A stretch of 53,993 nucleotides of DNA from an uncultured Dialister sp. (GCA_934193095.1 CAKPUX010000007.1:1-53993); one strand, 5' to 3'. Shown: positions 33,409-42,040, counted from the stretch's first letter. Numbers and translations are program-made. Notes: generated by a model from the letters alone, not told the origin.

Positions 33409-33483
33409 TGGTGACCTGTGGGGGATTCGAACCCCCGAACCCGCCGTGAAAGGGCGGTGTCTTAACCGCTTGACGAACAGGCC
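33409..33483 (-). tRNA. tRNA-Glu (TTC)
   Basis: 75 bases with CCA. Acceptor GGCCTGT / ACAGGTC; anticodon loop CTTTCAC, anticodon TTC. Confidence 0.96.
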
Positions 33484-33488
33484 ACATA

Positions 33489-33564
33489 TGGTGATCCACC
33501 CGCGACTCGAACGCGGGACACCTTGATTAAAAGTCAAGTGCTCTACCGACTGAGCTAGTGGATC
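33489..33564 (-). tRNA. tRNA-Lys (TTT)
   Basis: 76 bases with CCA. Acceptor GATCCAC / GTGGATC; anticodon loop CTTTTAA, anticodon TTT. Confidence 0.96.
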
Positions 33565-33567
33565 ATT

Positions 33568-33642
33568 TGGCAGGGGTAGTAGGATTCGAACCTACGCATG
33601 ACGGAGTCAGAGTCCGTTGCCTTACCGCTTGGCGATACCCCT
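33568..33642 (-). tRNA. tRNA-Gln (CTG)
   Basis: 75 bases with CCA. Acceptor AGGGGTA / TACCCCT, Gln-type D arm ATCGCCAAGCGGTAAGGCA, anticodon loop CTCTGAC giving CTG. A TTG isoacceptor must exist elsewhere to read CAA. The first base is A, where bacterial tRNA-Gln usually has U. Confidence 0.93.
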
Positions 33643-33644
33643 AT

Positions 33645-33720
33645 TGGCTCCTGAAGCAGGGTTCGAACCTGCGACATCGTGATTAACAGTCACGCGCTCT
33701 ACCGGCTGAGCTATTCAGGA
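33645..33720 (-). tRNA. tRNA-Asn (GTT)
   Basis: 76 bases with CCA. Acceptor TCCTGAA / TTCAGGA; anticodon loop CTGTTAA, anticodon GTT. Confidence 0.96.
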
Positions 33721-33753
33721 ATCTATAGAAACATCTTACGATGCAACTAACTA

Positions 33754-33828
33754 TGGAGCGGAAAACGGGACTCGAACCCGCGACCCCAACCTTGGCAAGG
33801 TTGTGCTCTACCACTGAGCTACTTCCGC
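33754..33828 (-). tRNA. tRNA-Gly (GCC)
   Basis: 75 bases with CCA. Acceptor GCGGAAG / TTTCCGC; anticodon loop TTGCCAA, anticodon GCC. First tRNA of the operon. Confidence 0.96.
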
Positions 33829-33848
33829 ATTTGATTAACAGCGATATT

Positions 33849-33876
33849 ATTATATCACAGTTTTGTCTTTTGTCAA
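33849..33876 (-). promoter_or_regulatory. tRNA operon promoter, proximal
   Basis: Minus strand TTGACA, 16-base spacer, TATAAT: both hexamers perfect. About 20 bases before tRNA-Gly. Confidence 0.9.
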
Positions 33877-33932
33877 GTCTCATTTTTTCGAACTCAATCG
33901 ATGTGAGTCTTGACATTTCAGCGACGGTTGAT

Positions 33933-33961
33933 ATTGTATCATATCGTTCCGCTTGTGTCAA
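33933..33961 (-). promoter_or_regulatory. tRNA operon promoter, middle
   Basis: Minus strand TTGACA, 17-base spacer, TACAAT. Second of three stacked promoters. Confidence 0.85.
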
Positions 33962-34027
33962 CAGGAAATTTTCATTCAGTCAAGAAGTTCATTTCGCTGT
34001 CAGCACTCTCGCTGTGCGACGAAGGTT

Positions 34028-34056
34028 ATTATATACGATGTGGATGTCTTTTGCAA
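34028..34056 (-). promoter_or_regulatory. tRNA operon promoter, distal
   Basis: Minus strand TTGCAA, 17-base spacer, TATAAT. Third of the stacked promoters; the three -10 elements are about 84 and 95 bases apart. Confidence 0.75.
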
Positions 34057-34094
34057 GGGGTTTTTGAATTTTTTTTGAAGGCAGGAGCCTGGGG

Positions 34095-34325
34095 TGAGCC
34101 CTGGGACGTGCTGGCCCTTGATTGGGGATGAAAGAGGGGGCGCGGGTTCTACAGGTTCAGAGGGTTCAGAGGGGGGAGTGCGGCGCATAAAAATAAGGAG
34201 GCGCCGCGAATATGTATGGGGCGATGCCCGAAAGTAGTATTCAAATTAGCAGTCACTCGGGACTCCTAATCCCTAGCTACTAATCCCTAGTCACCAGTCA
34301 CTCGCGGCTCCTCATTCCGGGAGCG
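34095..34325. repeat. Repeat cluster upstream of tRNA operon
   Basis: GGTTCAGAGGGTTCAGAG units (34150-34170), hairpin GCGGCGC...GGCGCCGC (about 34179-34206), GGGGCGATGCCCG, then CTAATCC/CTAGTCA heptamers (34262-34305). Confidence 0.75.
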
Positions 34326-34357
34326 CTTTCAATCCGGCTCAAAGAGCCAGACCCCAA

Positions 34358-34386
34358 TCAAAAAGGAACCGCTTTCGCGGTTCTTT
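34358..34386 (-). terminator. Terminator of the arsAB-larC-like operon
   Basis: Stem GAACCGC / GCGGTTC with a GAAA tetraloop, followed by CUUUUUG on the minus-strand transcript, eight bases after the stop at 34394. Confidence 0.9.
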
Positions 34387-34393
34387 AGATCTC

Positions 34394-35170
34394 TCACATC
34401 AGATCCCCTGCCATGCCGAAGACCTTGAGATGACGGCTGAAGATGGAGTCGCCGCGGTCCTGGAAGTAGCCCAGATACTCGGCCACGGTGCTGTCACCGG
34501 TCGGCTTCTCGGCGCTGGCGCTGCCGTAGGCTGTCTTGTCTGCCAGGAAGCGTCCGTCCATGGGCATGAATTTAGCCGCGAGTCCTTCGAGCATCGCCGC
34601 AGCGAAGGGATGGATATCCTCGGCGTCGATGGGCTTTCCCACCGTGGAGCCGGCATCGGTCAGGATGTGAAGGGTCGCTCTCGCGTGTTCCGATTTCCCT
34701 TCTTTTAAAGAAAACGGTACGACGAAGAGGCTCTCCACTTCCAGATAGTCGAGGCAGGCCAGAAAGAGGTAGAGCGAGATCAGATTCTCTTCACTGACGC
34801 CGATGCGGCGCAGGTCGATGATATTGCCTGCGATCTCATCGATGGCATCCGATGCGCCGCTGGTCAAAGCAGAGAAGACCTTCCAGCCGGTGTCTTCCCA
34901 GTCCGGAGCGCCTTTCTCACAGATGTCCCGCCACATCTTGAAAATATCCCGTTCTTTCAAGAGCATCGGCTTTTCGCCTGCCTCCGGGATATGGAAGTAG
35001 TGGGCGGAAATCTGTGCTTTCGGATTCGGCTTTTCGATGAATTCACAGGAAAGGCCGGCATCTTTCAGTTTCGATGTCAGATAGACCGGCGGCACACCCA
35101 TATCGATGAGCCCGCCGATCATCATATCTGCGGTGAGTTTCCCATAACAGCGTACAAAAAGCGCTTTCAT
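34394..35170 (-). CDS. LarC/DUF111-like protein (divergent, N-terminal-domain length)
   Basis: 258 residues. The opening MKALFVRCYGKLTADMMIGGLIDMGVPP resembles the LarC start (cysteine, then a gly-asp-met block), and the rest follows the LarC1 layout loosely, including AEDIHPFAAAMLEGL where LarC has a Pro-Ala-Pro block. LarC inserts Ni into the lactate racemase cofactor using CTP. This one is shorter than full LarC, and its His-rich features are not evident. ATG at 35170 shares a base with the arsB stop (TGATG). Co-transcription with arsAB suggests a cobamide-related or metal-handling job (inference). Confidence 0.55.
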   Translation of the reverse strand: MKALFVRCYGKLTADMMIGGLIDMGVPPVYLTSKLKDAGLSCEFIEKPNPKAQISAHYFHIPEAGEKPMLLKERDIFKMWRDICEKGAPDWEDTGWKVFSALTSGASDAIDEIAGNIIDLRRIGVSEENLISLYLFLACLDYLEVESLFVVPFSLKEGKSEHARATLHILTDAGSTVGKPIDAEDIHPFAAAMLEGLAAKFMPMDGRFLADKTAYGSASAEKPTGDSTVAEYLGYFQDRGDSIFSRHLKVFGMAGDLM

Positions 35171-36192
35171 CACTTCACGTCCTCTCTTTGACGACCCTTG
35201 CCCGGACCATCTTCTGCGACGGCAACGTCAGCACTGCCAAAGGTTTTCATCTGGTTCAGCATATCGATCGCTGCGTCCAGAAGTGAGAGCCCGAGGGCTG
35301 AGCCGTAGCCTTCCGCTTCTGTGAAATCATAGTGCAGGAATGACTTCATGCCCATCTTCTGCATCTGCATCTGATGAACCGGTTCTTCATAATAGACAGA
35401 TGGGAAAATATAGTTTTTAATTTCAGGATACACAGCCTGTGCCGCAAGCACGGCAGCACCTGTGACAGCATTATCAAAGACAACCATGATACCGCGGCGC
35501 GCCGCTTCTACGGTAAGGCCGAAGAGGGCTGCGATCTCTGCCGAGCCGACCATGGCGAGCGCACCGACGGGATCCTTTGCGAAGTCACCGACATCGGAAA
35601 GTTGGATAGAGAAGCCGCTTCTTGCCGATGCCTTCTTGAGATCCTCCTTCATGACGGCGGTCGTCACCGCGAGTGCCGACAGCATGGAGCGCTCTCCGAT
35701 ATTGCCGAGGCCGACGGCCTGGATGCCCTCTCCCGCGAGGGCTTTCCCGACCGACATGCCCAGAGAGATCGCCGCCGCGACGACATCATCATCCATGGCG
35801 GGATGCCCCTGATGCGTACCATGGATCACCTTCTTTGCCAATATGCCTTCGATATCGGAGGTATCCTTTTCAAGACCGACATCGACAAGGTAGACCGGCA
35901 TCTCCATCTGCCGCGCGAGGACATTCACCGGTCCCGCGCCCTGCGCGACCAGCTTCATCTCTGCGTGCGAGAGCTGCCCTTTCGTCTTGTTCTCGCCATC
36001 GACGGCCGTATCCCCGCCGAAAATGACGACCGCCTTATTGAGATATGTCGGCTTCACTTCGCCTAAAATGCCGGCCATACGGACAGCCATATCCTCCAGC
36101 TTTCCCAGTGAATGGATCGGCTTGATGAGATTATCCACATAGAGCTGGCAAGCCTCCATGATCTCCTGATTCAGTTTCGGGATCTCGCTCAT
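35170..36192 (-). CDS. arsB: CobT-like phosphoribosyltransferase subunit ArsB
   Basis: 340 residues of the NaMN:base phosphoribosyltransferase (CobT) fold. The loop that in active CobT reads GEMGIxNTT is GNIGERSMLSA here, and the C-terminal loop is TEAEGYGSALG, so this subunit appears catalytically degenerate, as expected for the ArsB partner of the ArsAB heterodimer. The start at 36192 overlaps arsA by four bases (ATGA); the frame to 36225 lies within arsA. ArsAB of Sporomusa ovata attaches ribose phosphate to phenol or p-cresol for phenolyl cobamides. Confidence 0.82.
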   Translation of the reverse strand: MSEIPKLNQEIMEACQLYVDNLIKPIHSLGKLEDMAVRMAGILGEVKPTYLNKAVVIFGGDTAVDGENKTKGQLSHAEMKLVAQGAGPVNVLARQMEMPVYLVDVGLEKDTSDIEGILAKKVIHGTHQGHPAMDDDVVAAAISLGMSVGKALAGEGIQAVGLGNIGERSMLSALAVTTAVMKEDLKKASARSGFSIQLSDVGDFAKDPVGALAMVGSAEIAALFGLTVEAARRGIMVVFDNAVTGAAVLAAQAVYPEIKNYIFPSVYYEEPVHQMQMQKMGMKSFLHYDFTEAEGYGSALGLSLLDAAIDMLNQMKTFGSADVAVAEDGPGKGRQREDVK

Positions 36193-37241
36193 GCTTCCAC
36201 CCCCGCTTCTTCTTTGGTGACACATTCCCGATAGACGGAGATCGCCATATCCAGCATTTTCTTCTGAATGCCCGCCCCGATGGATTCACCCAGACGGAAA
36301 TCCAGATCAATATATTCGGAAAGTCCCAGCGCAGCCAGCGACTTTTTATGCGCCTGCTCGAGCGACAGGTGCGAAGCCATGAGGTAATCCGTCACCTGCG
36401 GCGCGAGTGCCTTCGCGATGAAAGCGCTCGCCGTCGTATTGAACCCATCGATGATGGTCATCGCATGATTGGCGGCCGCCCCCAGGATGACACCCGTGAG
36501 GCACCCGAATTCAAATCCGCCGACCTTGGAAAGCACATCGAGGCCGTCCTTGGGGTCCGGATGGTTCACATCCATGGCCTTCTGCACGACCTCCACCTTG
36601 TGAATGAGGCGCTCGTCAGAAATATTCGTCCCGCGCCCCGTGACTTCGATGGCATTCCAGTGATTGAAGGTCCCCAGGATGCAGGCAGATGAGGTGGTAT
36701 TGGAAATCCCCATTTCCCCGATCGAAAAGACTTTGTATCCCTTTCTTACATTTTCTTCTGCGATTTCGATGCCGATCTCGATGGAACGGATCGCCTGCTC
36801 ACGCGTCATCGCCGGTTCTTCTGCGATGTTCTTCGTCCCCCATGCGATCTTGCGATCCAAAAGTCCCGGGACTCCTGTCATATCATGATGGATGCCCACA
36901 TCGACCACCACCATATCCATGCCCGCATAGTACGCCATCGCATTGCAGGAGGCGCCCTTCGCGACCACATAGGCCTTCGTCATGCCGACCGTCGTCTCCT
37001 GCGGGTAGGCAGACACGCCCTCTTTGTATACCCCGTGGTCGCTGCATGCGATCACCATACACCCTTTCGGGACATCCGGCATGGCATCGCCGGTGACACC
37101 GATGTAGCGCGTCACCATATCCTCCATCTTGCCAAGGTTTCCCATACCGAGGTATAGATCATGCCAGCGCTTCCCGGCCTCTTCCATGGCTTCCTGGCTG
37201 AGCGGCTGGATCCGATCCAGCGTATCGTCTAATAAGCCCAT
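36189..37241 (-). CDS. arsA: CobT-like phosphoribosyltransferase subunit ArsA
   Basis: 350 residues with intact CobT catalytic features: GEMGISNTTS at 175-184 and the catalytic Glu319 in FRLGESIGA. The start at 37241 follows AGGAGG; the frame to 37313 is longer but has no site. First gene of a three-gene overlapping operon. A pair of adjacent, unequal CobT paralogues is the signature of ArsAB, which uses phenolic lower bases where CobT uses 5,6-dimethylbenzimidazole. An alternative is two CobT copies for benzimidazoles. Confidence 0.85.
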   Translation of the reverse strand: MGLLDDTLDRIQPLSQEAMEEAGKRWHDLYLGMGNLGKMEDMVTRYIGVTGDAMPDVPKGCMVIACSDHGVYKEGVSAYPQETTVGMTKAYVVAKGASCNAMAYYAGMDMVVVDVGIHHDMTGVPGLLDRKIAWGTKNIAEEPAMTREQAIRSIEIGIEIAEENVRKGYKVFSIGEMGISNTTSSACILGTFNHWNAIEVTGRGTNISDERLIHKVEVVQKAMDVNHPDPKDGLDVLSKVGGFEFGCLTGVILGAAANHAMTIIDGFNTTASAFIAKALAPQVTDYLMASHLSLEQAHKKSLAALGLSEYIDLDFRLGESIGAGIQKKMLDMAISVYRECVTKEEAGVEA

Positions 37242-37572
37242 GTTTCCTCCTAATTCTATATTAATTATTGTATCATATATGCCAATCTTTGGGTATGATA
37301 GATTCTCTTTCATTATAACATGAATGAATAGGTCTCAAGGGGCTCTATGGGCTCGTGCAACCCGAAGTACCAAGGAAACGCAGCCATTCCCTGCGCGTGC
37401 TATAATATTCACAGAAACACAAATTAAGGAAACACTGATTAAGGAAACGCTGATTAAATCGCAGGTCAGATTTCATAAGAATTTTTATGCACTGCTTCGT
37501 CATTATTCTCCTTAAATAGCTCGCTATTCGCGTCGAATAATTCCTTGCATTCATTTCATGAAAGGCTCTCCC
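37242..37572. other. Intergenic region arsA / DUF2939 gene
   Basis: 331 bases between divergent genes. Next to arsA is an A+T-rich stretch with a TACAAT -10-like site (minus strand, about 37268-37273) but no clear -35. No cobalamin riboswitch is apparent. The rest is a decayed MITE-B element (37424-37540). Confidence 0.6.
37424..37540. mobile_element. MITE-B copy, decayed
   Basis: The left end is present twice in tandem (TTAAGGAAACACTGA, then TTAAGGAAACGCTGATTAAA), followed by CAGATTTCAT and TTTTTATGCA as in the 45301 copy. The interior TCCTTAAATAGCTCGCTATT is in opposite orientation to that copy. The right end is degraded. Confidence 0.65.
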
Positions 37573-38154
37573 ATGTCACTCCTGAAAAAATTCCTCATCG
37601 CCCTTCTCATCCTCCTCGCTGCAGCCGGTGGCTGGTACTTCCTGTACTGGCAGAACACGCCCGCCTTTGCTGCGGGAGAAATCCAGCAGGCCGTGCAGAA
37701 GAAGGACTGGGATCTCTTCTGCAAACGCGTCGATGTCGCCAAAGTCTACAGCTATGCCTTAGACGACATGCTCGCCGAGCTCAAGGCCGACGGCCTCCCC
37801 GAACACGCCATCGCCGCCTCCCTCGTGAAAAGCATCAAGAAGGAAGTCGTGAAAGAACTCATCCGACAGACAGAAATCAAATTCAAGGACAGCGCCCCTG
37901 CCTCCAAGTCCCTCCTGGATAAGCCTGTCAAGACTCTCACTGCCTACGCCGGCTCTTCCGCCCTCTCTCTCACCGACATCTTCAAGATTGAAGAGAAGGA
38001 CGGCAAAGCCATCGCCTATGTGCAGCTGGAAGACAAGGACCTTTCCCGCGACTTCATCTGGCAGGTGCAGCTGGAAAAAGACGTAAACGGCCTTTGGACC
38101 GCGACACGCATCCTGAATTTTACCGACTATCTGAAAGAAAGGATGGACGGGTGA
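37573..38154 (+). CDS. DUF2939 family membrane-anchored protein
   Basis: 193 residues. An N-terminal membrane segment (LLKKFLIALLILLAAAGGWYFLYW), then an extracytoplasmic domain that starts TPAFAAGEIQQAVQKKDWDLFCKRVDV, the DUF2939 pattern of a Pro, paired helices and a Val-Asp. Function unknown. Start at 37573 with AAAGG upstream. The TGA stop lies in a GTGACTAG heptamer, and the penultimate Gly codon borders it. Confidence 0.82.
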   Translation: MSLLKKFLIALLILLAAAGGWYFLYWQNTPAFAAGEIQQAVQKKDWDLFCKRVDVAKVYSYALDDMLAELKADGLPEHAIAASLVKSIKKEVVKELIRQTEIKFKDSAPASKSLLDKPVKTLTAYAGSSALSLTDIFKIEEKDGKAIAYVQLEDKDLSRDFIWQVQLEKDVNGLWTATRILNFTDYLKERMDG

Positions 38155-38500
38155 CTAGTGACTGGGGACTAGTAGCTAGGGACTAGGGTTTATGGTTTAG
38201 GGTTTGCATCAATCTCCTCAACTGAGAAGCCCCTTGAAGAAGGGGCACGCCGAAGACGCAGGATAGAGTGCCTGGCAGAGGCGCAACTCACCGAAACGTT
38301 TTCATACTATTCGCACTAAGCGTCTTCCCCGTATCGTCATTCCGAGCGAAGCCGAGGAATCTTTTTCGTTCGCGGTGAAACGGTTCCTGTGCGCGAAACC
38401 GGAAACGGGAAGCCTGTCATCCTCCATACTCCGCGGCGCTACCTATTATGATACACCGCACCAAAACCCTGAACCCGCCAACCTGAACCCTGAACCCATC
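38150..38500. repeat. Repeat cluster after the DUF2939 gene
   Basis: GTGACTA/GGGACTA heptamers (38150-38205), a short inverted C-rich fragment (GCCCCTTGAAGAAGGGGC, about 38229-38246), a partial MITE-A end (38336-38380, starting GTCATTCCGAGCGAAGCCGA), and CTGAACC units (38466-38500). Fills the 385-base gap to the rlmI-like gene. Confidence 0.75.
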
Positions 38501-38503
38501 AAG

Positions 38504-38536
38504 TAAAAAACGCTCAGCCGATTCGGCTGAGCGTTT
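38504..38536 (-). terminator. Terminator of the RlmI-type gene
   Basis: Perfect 10-bp stem CGCTCAGCCG / CGGCTGAGCG (38511-38520, 38524-38533) and a six-base U-run on the minus-strand transcript. Confidence 0.93.
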
Positions 38537-38539
38537 CCC

Positions 38540-39760
38540 TTATACGATCTGGAAGAGGAAGAATTTCAAATAATAGGTCTCCGGCACCGTCATAAGGATC
38601 GGATGATCGGGAGCCTGCTGGCGGAACTCAATCTGGCGAAGCGTGACACCGGCATCGCGCGCTGCTTCCTTCACCATCTTCACGAAAAGCTCCTCGCCCA
38701 TAAAATGCGAGCAGGAGCAGGTCGCCAGATATCCGCCGCGCGGCAGGATCTTCATCGCACGGTAATTGATTTCCTTGTAGCCGCGGAAGGCTTCATGGAC
38801 CGTCTTGCCAGACTTCGTAAAAGCGGGCGGGTCAAGGACGATGTAATCATAGCTATGATCCTTTTTCTTGTCGAGCTCGGTCAGAAAATCGAAGACATCC
38901 GCCTCGACGGCTTCGACGGCAAGGCCATTCTGCTTCGCATTGTGCGCCGTCATTTCGACGGCTTCTTTGGAAATATCGAGCGCCGTCACGCTCGCCGCGC
39001 CGCCCTTGGCGATATTCAGTGCGAAAGCCCCCGTGTGCGTGAAGCAGTCGAGGACATGGCGACCCTTGCCGATCTGCGCCGCCGCGAGACGATTGAATTT
39101 CTGGTCGAGGAAGAAACCCGTCTTCTGCCCGTTCTCTACATCGACCGTATAGCGGATGCCGTTCTCCACGATATCCACCCGTGTCTTCTCTGCCGCCGGA
39201 TCCAGCAGCGGGGAACGATAGAAGCCCTTGTACTGCTGCATCCCCTCCAGCTCACGGATCTTGACATCATTTCTTTCATAGACGCAGGAGACCGCGAGCT
39301 GTCGCTCCCGCAGCACCTCGATGAGGCCGTCCAAGAATTCCTTCTTATGCCGCTCCATCCCCAGTGAGAGCACCTGCACGGAAAGCACATCGCCGAAGCG
39401 ATCCACCGTAAGTCCCGGCAGCTGGTCCGCTTCCCCGAAAACCAAGCGGCAGCAGTCATAGTCTTCCTTTCGCATCACCTGCAGGCGGTAATCCACCGCA
39501 TACGCTGCGCGGCGCTTCCAGAAGGCTGCGTTGAAGGTATCATTCGCATTCGTCGAAAAAATACGGACGGTGATCTTCGAGTGCGGATTGTAGAAACCGC
39601 TTCCCACGAATTTCCCCTTCTTCGACTCCACACGCACGATATCACCGGCTTCGATGCCTTCGTCCGCGTGCTCGATCTCCGTCCCGTAGATCCACGGGTG
39701 TCCCCCCTTCGCCGCCAGCTCGGCGCGCTTACTGATGATGACTTTCTTCAGATGTTCCAT
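38540..39760 (-). CDS. Class I rRNA (cytosine-C5) methyltransferase, RlmI type
   Basis: 406 residues. An N-terminal PUA domain (about 1-75, with GHPWIYGTEI), an EEHEE-like segment, then a Rossmann SAM domain with VLDCFTHTGAFALNIAKGGA, ALDISKEAVEM, and DYIVLDPPAFTKS, plus CSCSHFM. RlmI methylates C1962 of 23S rRNA. Start at 39760 after GGAGAAGACT; an ATG at 39772 overlaps that site. Monocistronic. Confidence 0.9.
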   Translation of the reverse strand: MEHLKKVIISKRAELAAKGGHPWIYGTEIEHADEGIEAGDIVRVESKKGKFVGSGFYNPHSKITVRIFSTNANDTFNAAFWKRRAAYAVDYRLQVMRKEDYDCCRLVFGEADQLPGLTVDRFGDVLSVQVLSLGMERHKKEFLDGLIEVLRERQLAVSCVYERNDVKIRELEGMQQYKGFYRSPLLDPAAEKTRVDIVENGIRYTVDVENGQKTGFFLDQKFNRLAAAQIGKGRHVLDCFTHTGAFALNIAKGGAASVTALDISKEAVEMTAHNAKQNGLAVEAVEADVFDFLTELDKKKDHSYDYIVLDPPAFTKSGKTVHEAFRGYKEINYRAMKILPRGGYLATCSCSHFMGEELFVKMVKEAARDAGVTLRQIEFRQQAPDHPILMTVPETYYLKFFLFQIV

Positions 39761-39906
39761 AGTCTTCTCCATTTCTGTAACTTTTCTTTTGATTGTAGCA
39801 TAAGGGTGGGAACAGGTTCAACGGTCTCTATGGACGATGCAGGTATCTCACGCTGCTGTCCTTGGAAAAGCCACCATCCTTTCTTATTTTCGCCCCATCC
39901 CGCACG

Positions 39907-39951
39907 CAAAAAGATCCCCGCCATCGGTCCAATCGATGGTGGGGATCTTTC
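39907..39951 (-). terminator. Terminator of groESL
   Basis: Stem AAAGATCCCC-CCATCG / CGATGG-GGGGATCTTT with one mismatch, then UUUUUG on the minus strand. Both sides carry A/T runs, so it may act in both directions. Confidence 0.88.
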
Positions 39952-39980
39952 ATTTCTTATCTTTCAGATGCGATGCGAAA

Positions 39981-41603
39981 TTACATCATTCCGCCCATAC
40001 CGCCCTGCGGCATCGGAGGCATAGCCGTTTTTTCTTCCGGCAGTTCACCGACGATAGCTTCGGTGGTGAGGACCAGAGCTGCGATGGAAGCTGCATTCTG
40101 CAGTGCGCTTCTGGTGACCTTTGCCGGATCGACGATGCCGGATTTCAGCATATCTTCGTACTTGTCTTCTGCTGCATTGTAGCCGATGCCCTGGCCAGCT
40201 TCTTTGACCTTTTCAGCTACGATAGCACCTTCGAGGCCGGCATTGTCAGCGATCTGACGGACCGGAGCTTCGATGGCATGACGGACGAGGTTCACACCGG
40301 TCTTGACATCGCCTTCTGCTTCGATGGTATCCAGTTTATCCTGGATATCGAGCAGGGTGGTGCCGCCGCCAGCGACGATACCTTCTTCGACAGCTGCGCG
40401 GGTCGCATTCAGAGCATCTTCGATGCGGAGTCTCTTATCCTTCATTTCTACTTCGGTAGCAGCACCGACTTCGATGACAGCAATGCCGCCGGACATCTTT
40501 GCCAGACGTTCCTGCAGTTTGTCTTTGTCGAACTGGGAAGTCGCTTCTTTGTACTGTTCACGGATCTGAGCCACTCTGGCTGCGATCTGGTCTTTATCAC
40601 CTGCGCCGCCGACGATGGTGGTGTTGTCTTTGGTGATGCGGATCTGGTGAGCGGTGCCGAGATCATCTAAGGTAGCGCTGTTCAGGGTGCGTCCCATTTC
40701 TTCAGAGATCACGGTGCCGCCGGTCAGGATAGCGATATCCTGCAGCATAGCTTTTCTGCGGTCGCCGAATCCCGGTGCTTTGACAGCTGCACATTTCAGT
40801 GTGCCGCGGAGTCTGTTCACTACGAGAGTAGCCAGTGCTTCGCCCTCGACATCTTCAGCGATGATGACGAGTTCCTTGCCGCTTCTAGCCACCTGTTCGA
40901 GGAGCTGGAGCATATCCTGGAGCATATTGATCTTCTTGTCGGTGATAAGGATCAGCGGATTGTCGATGACACATTCCATTTTGTCCGGATCGGTGACCAT
41001 GTATGGGGAAAGGTAGCCGCGGTCGAACTGCATGCCTTCTACGACCTTCAGGCTGGTGCCCATGGTCTTGGAGTCTTCGACAGTGATGACGCCGTCATTG
41101 CCGACCTTTTCCATCGCATCAGCGATGAGACCGCCGATGGTCTTATCGGCAGAGGAGATGGAAGCGACCTGTGCGATCGCTTCTTTGGTCTGTACCGGTA
41201 CAGCTTTTTTCTTGATCTCTTCGACAAGGACCTTGACGGCTTCTTCGATGCCCTTCTTCAGGACCATCGGGTTTGCGCCGGCAGCTACGTTTCTCATGCC
41301 TTCATGGATCATGGACTGTGCAAGAAGGGTAGCGGTGGTGGTGCCGTCGCCTGCTACATCATTGGTCTTGGTAGCGACTTCTTTGACCAGCTGGGCACCC
41401 ATGTTTTCAAATGGATCCTTCAGCTCGATCTCGCGAGCGATGGAAACGCCGTCATTGACGATGTTCGGAGCGCCGAATCTCTTGTCGAGTACGACATTGC
41501 GACCTTTCGGTCCCAGAGTAATTTTTACTGCATTTGCCAGCTGATCGACACCTCTTAAAAGAGCTGCGCGGGCTTCTTCATTATAAAGAACTTTCTTTGC
41601 CAT
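39981..41603 (-). CDS. groEL: Chaperonin GroEL
   Basis: 540 residues with the ATP-binding blocks TLGPKGRNVVLDK and AGDGTTTATLLAQ, and the C-terminal GGMGGMM tail. Forms the double-ring folding chamber with GroES. Follows groES on the same transcript after 96 bases. Confidence 0.98.
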   Translation of the reverse strand: MAKKVLYNEEARAALLRGVDQLANAVKITLGPKGRNVVLDKRFGAPNIVNDGVSIAREIELKDPFENMGAQLVKEVATKTNDVAGDGTTTATLLAQSMIHEGMRNVAAGANPMVLKKGIEEAVKVLVEEIKKKAVPVQTKEAIAQVASISSADKTIGGLIADAMEKVGNDGVITVEDSKTMGTSLKVVEGMQFDRGYLSPYMVTDPDKMECVIDNPLILITDKKINMLQDMLQLLEQVARSGKELVIIAEDVEGEALATLVVNRLRGTLKCAAVKAPGFGDRRKAMLQDIAILTGGTVISEEMGRTLNSATLDDLGTAHQIRITKDNTTIVGGAGDKDQIAARVAQIREQYKEATSQFDKDKLQERLAKMSGGIAVIEVGAATEVEMKDKRLRIEDALNATRAAVEEGIVAGGGTTLLDIQDKLDTIEAEGDVKTGVNLVRHAIEAPVRQIADNAGLEGAIVAEKVKEAGQGIGYNAAEDKYEDMLKSGIVDPAKVTRSALQNAASIAALVLTTEAIVGELPEEKTAMPPMPQGGMGGMM

Positions 41604-41699
41604 TGTATGTCACTCCTAGTTTTTGCTATAAAACAATCGATGAAAGATCTTGGGCCGGGGATTCACCTACGCTCCTCCCTACTCCCCAGATACTTTTTA

Positions 41700-41981
41700 T
41701 TACAGGATCCCCAGTACGTCTCTTTCGGAGAGAAGCAGGAATTTCTGGCCATTTTCTTCGATATCCACGCCGGAATATTTGGCAAAGAGGACTCTGTCGC
41801 CCACTTTGACTTCGAACGGTACGCGGGTGCCGTTATCGAGCATTTTGCCGGAGCCGATAGCAATGACTTCGCCTTTCTGAGATTTTTTCTGTGCTGTATC
41901 TGGCAGCAGGATGCCGCCCTTGGTCTGCGTTTCTTCGGTATCTACTTTAACAAGAACACGATCTGCTAATGGTTTTAACAT
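41700..41981 (-). CDS. groES: Co-chaperonin GroES
   Basis: 93 residues: LADRVLVKVDTEETQTKGGI mobile loop region and KVGDRVLFAKYSGVDIEENG. It caps GroEL. First gene behind the CIRCE promoter. Confidence 0.98.
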   Translation of the reverse strand: MLKPLADRVLVKVDTEETQTKGGILLPDTAQKKSQKGEVIAIGSGKMLDNGTRVPFEVKVGDRVLFAKYSGVDIEENGQKFLLLSERDVLGIL

Positions 41982-42002
41982 TTCTATTCCTCCTTTGGAC
42001 TA

Positions 42003-42029
42003 TTAGCACTCACTCATCTCGAGTGCTAA
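42003..42029 (-). promoter_or_regulatory. CIRCE operator (HrcA binding site)
   Basis: Perfect TTAGCACTC-N9-GAGTGCTAA, just downstream of the groES promoter near the expected start of transcription. HrcA represses groESL here in the absence of heat stress. hrcA itself is not in the window. Confidence 0.98.
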
Positions 42030-42040
42030 CTTACTTTTAT

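Noticed and set aside
37242..37424. Cobalamin riboswitch upstream of arsA
   Set aside because: The leader is short and no B12-box-like sequence or complex fold is visible.
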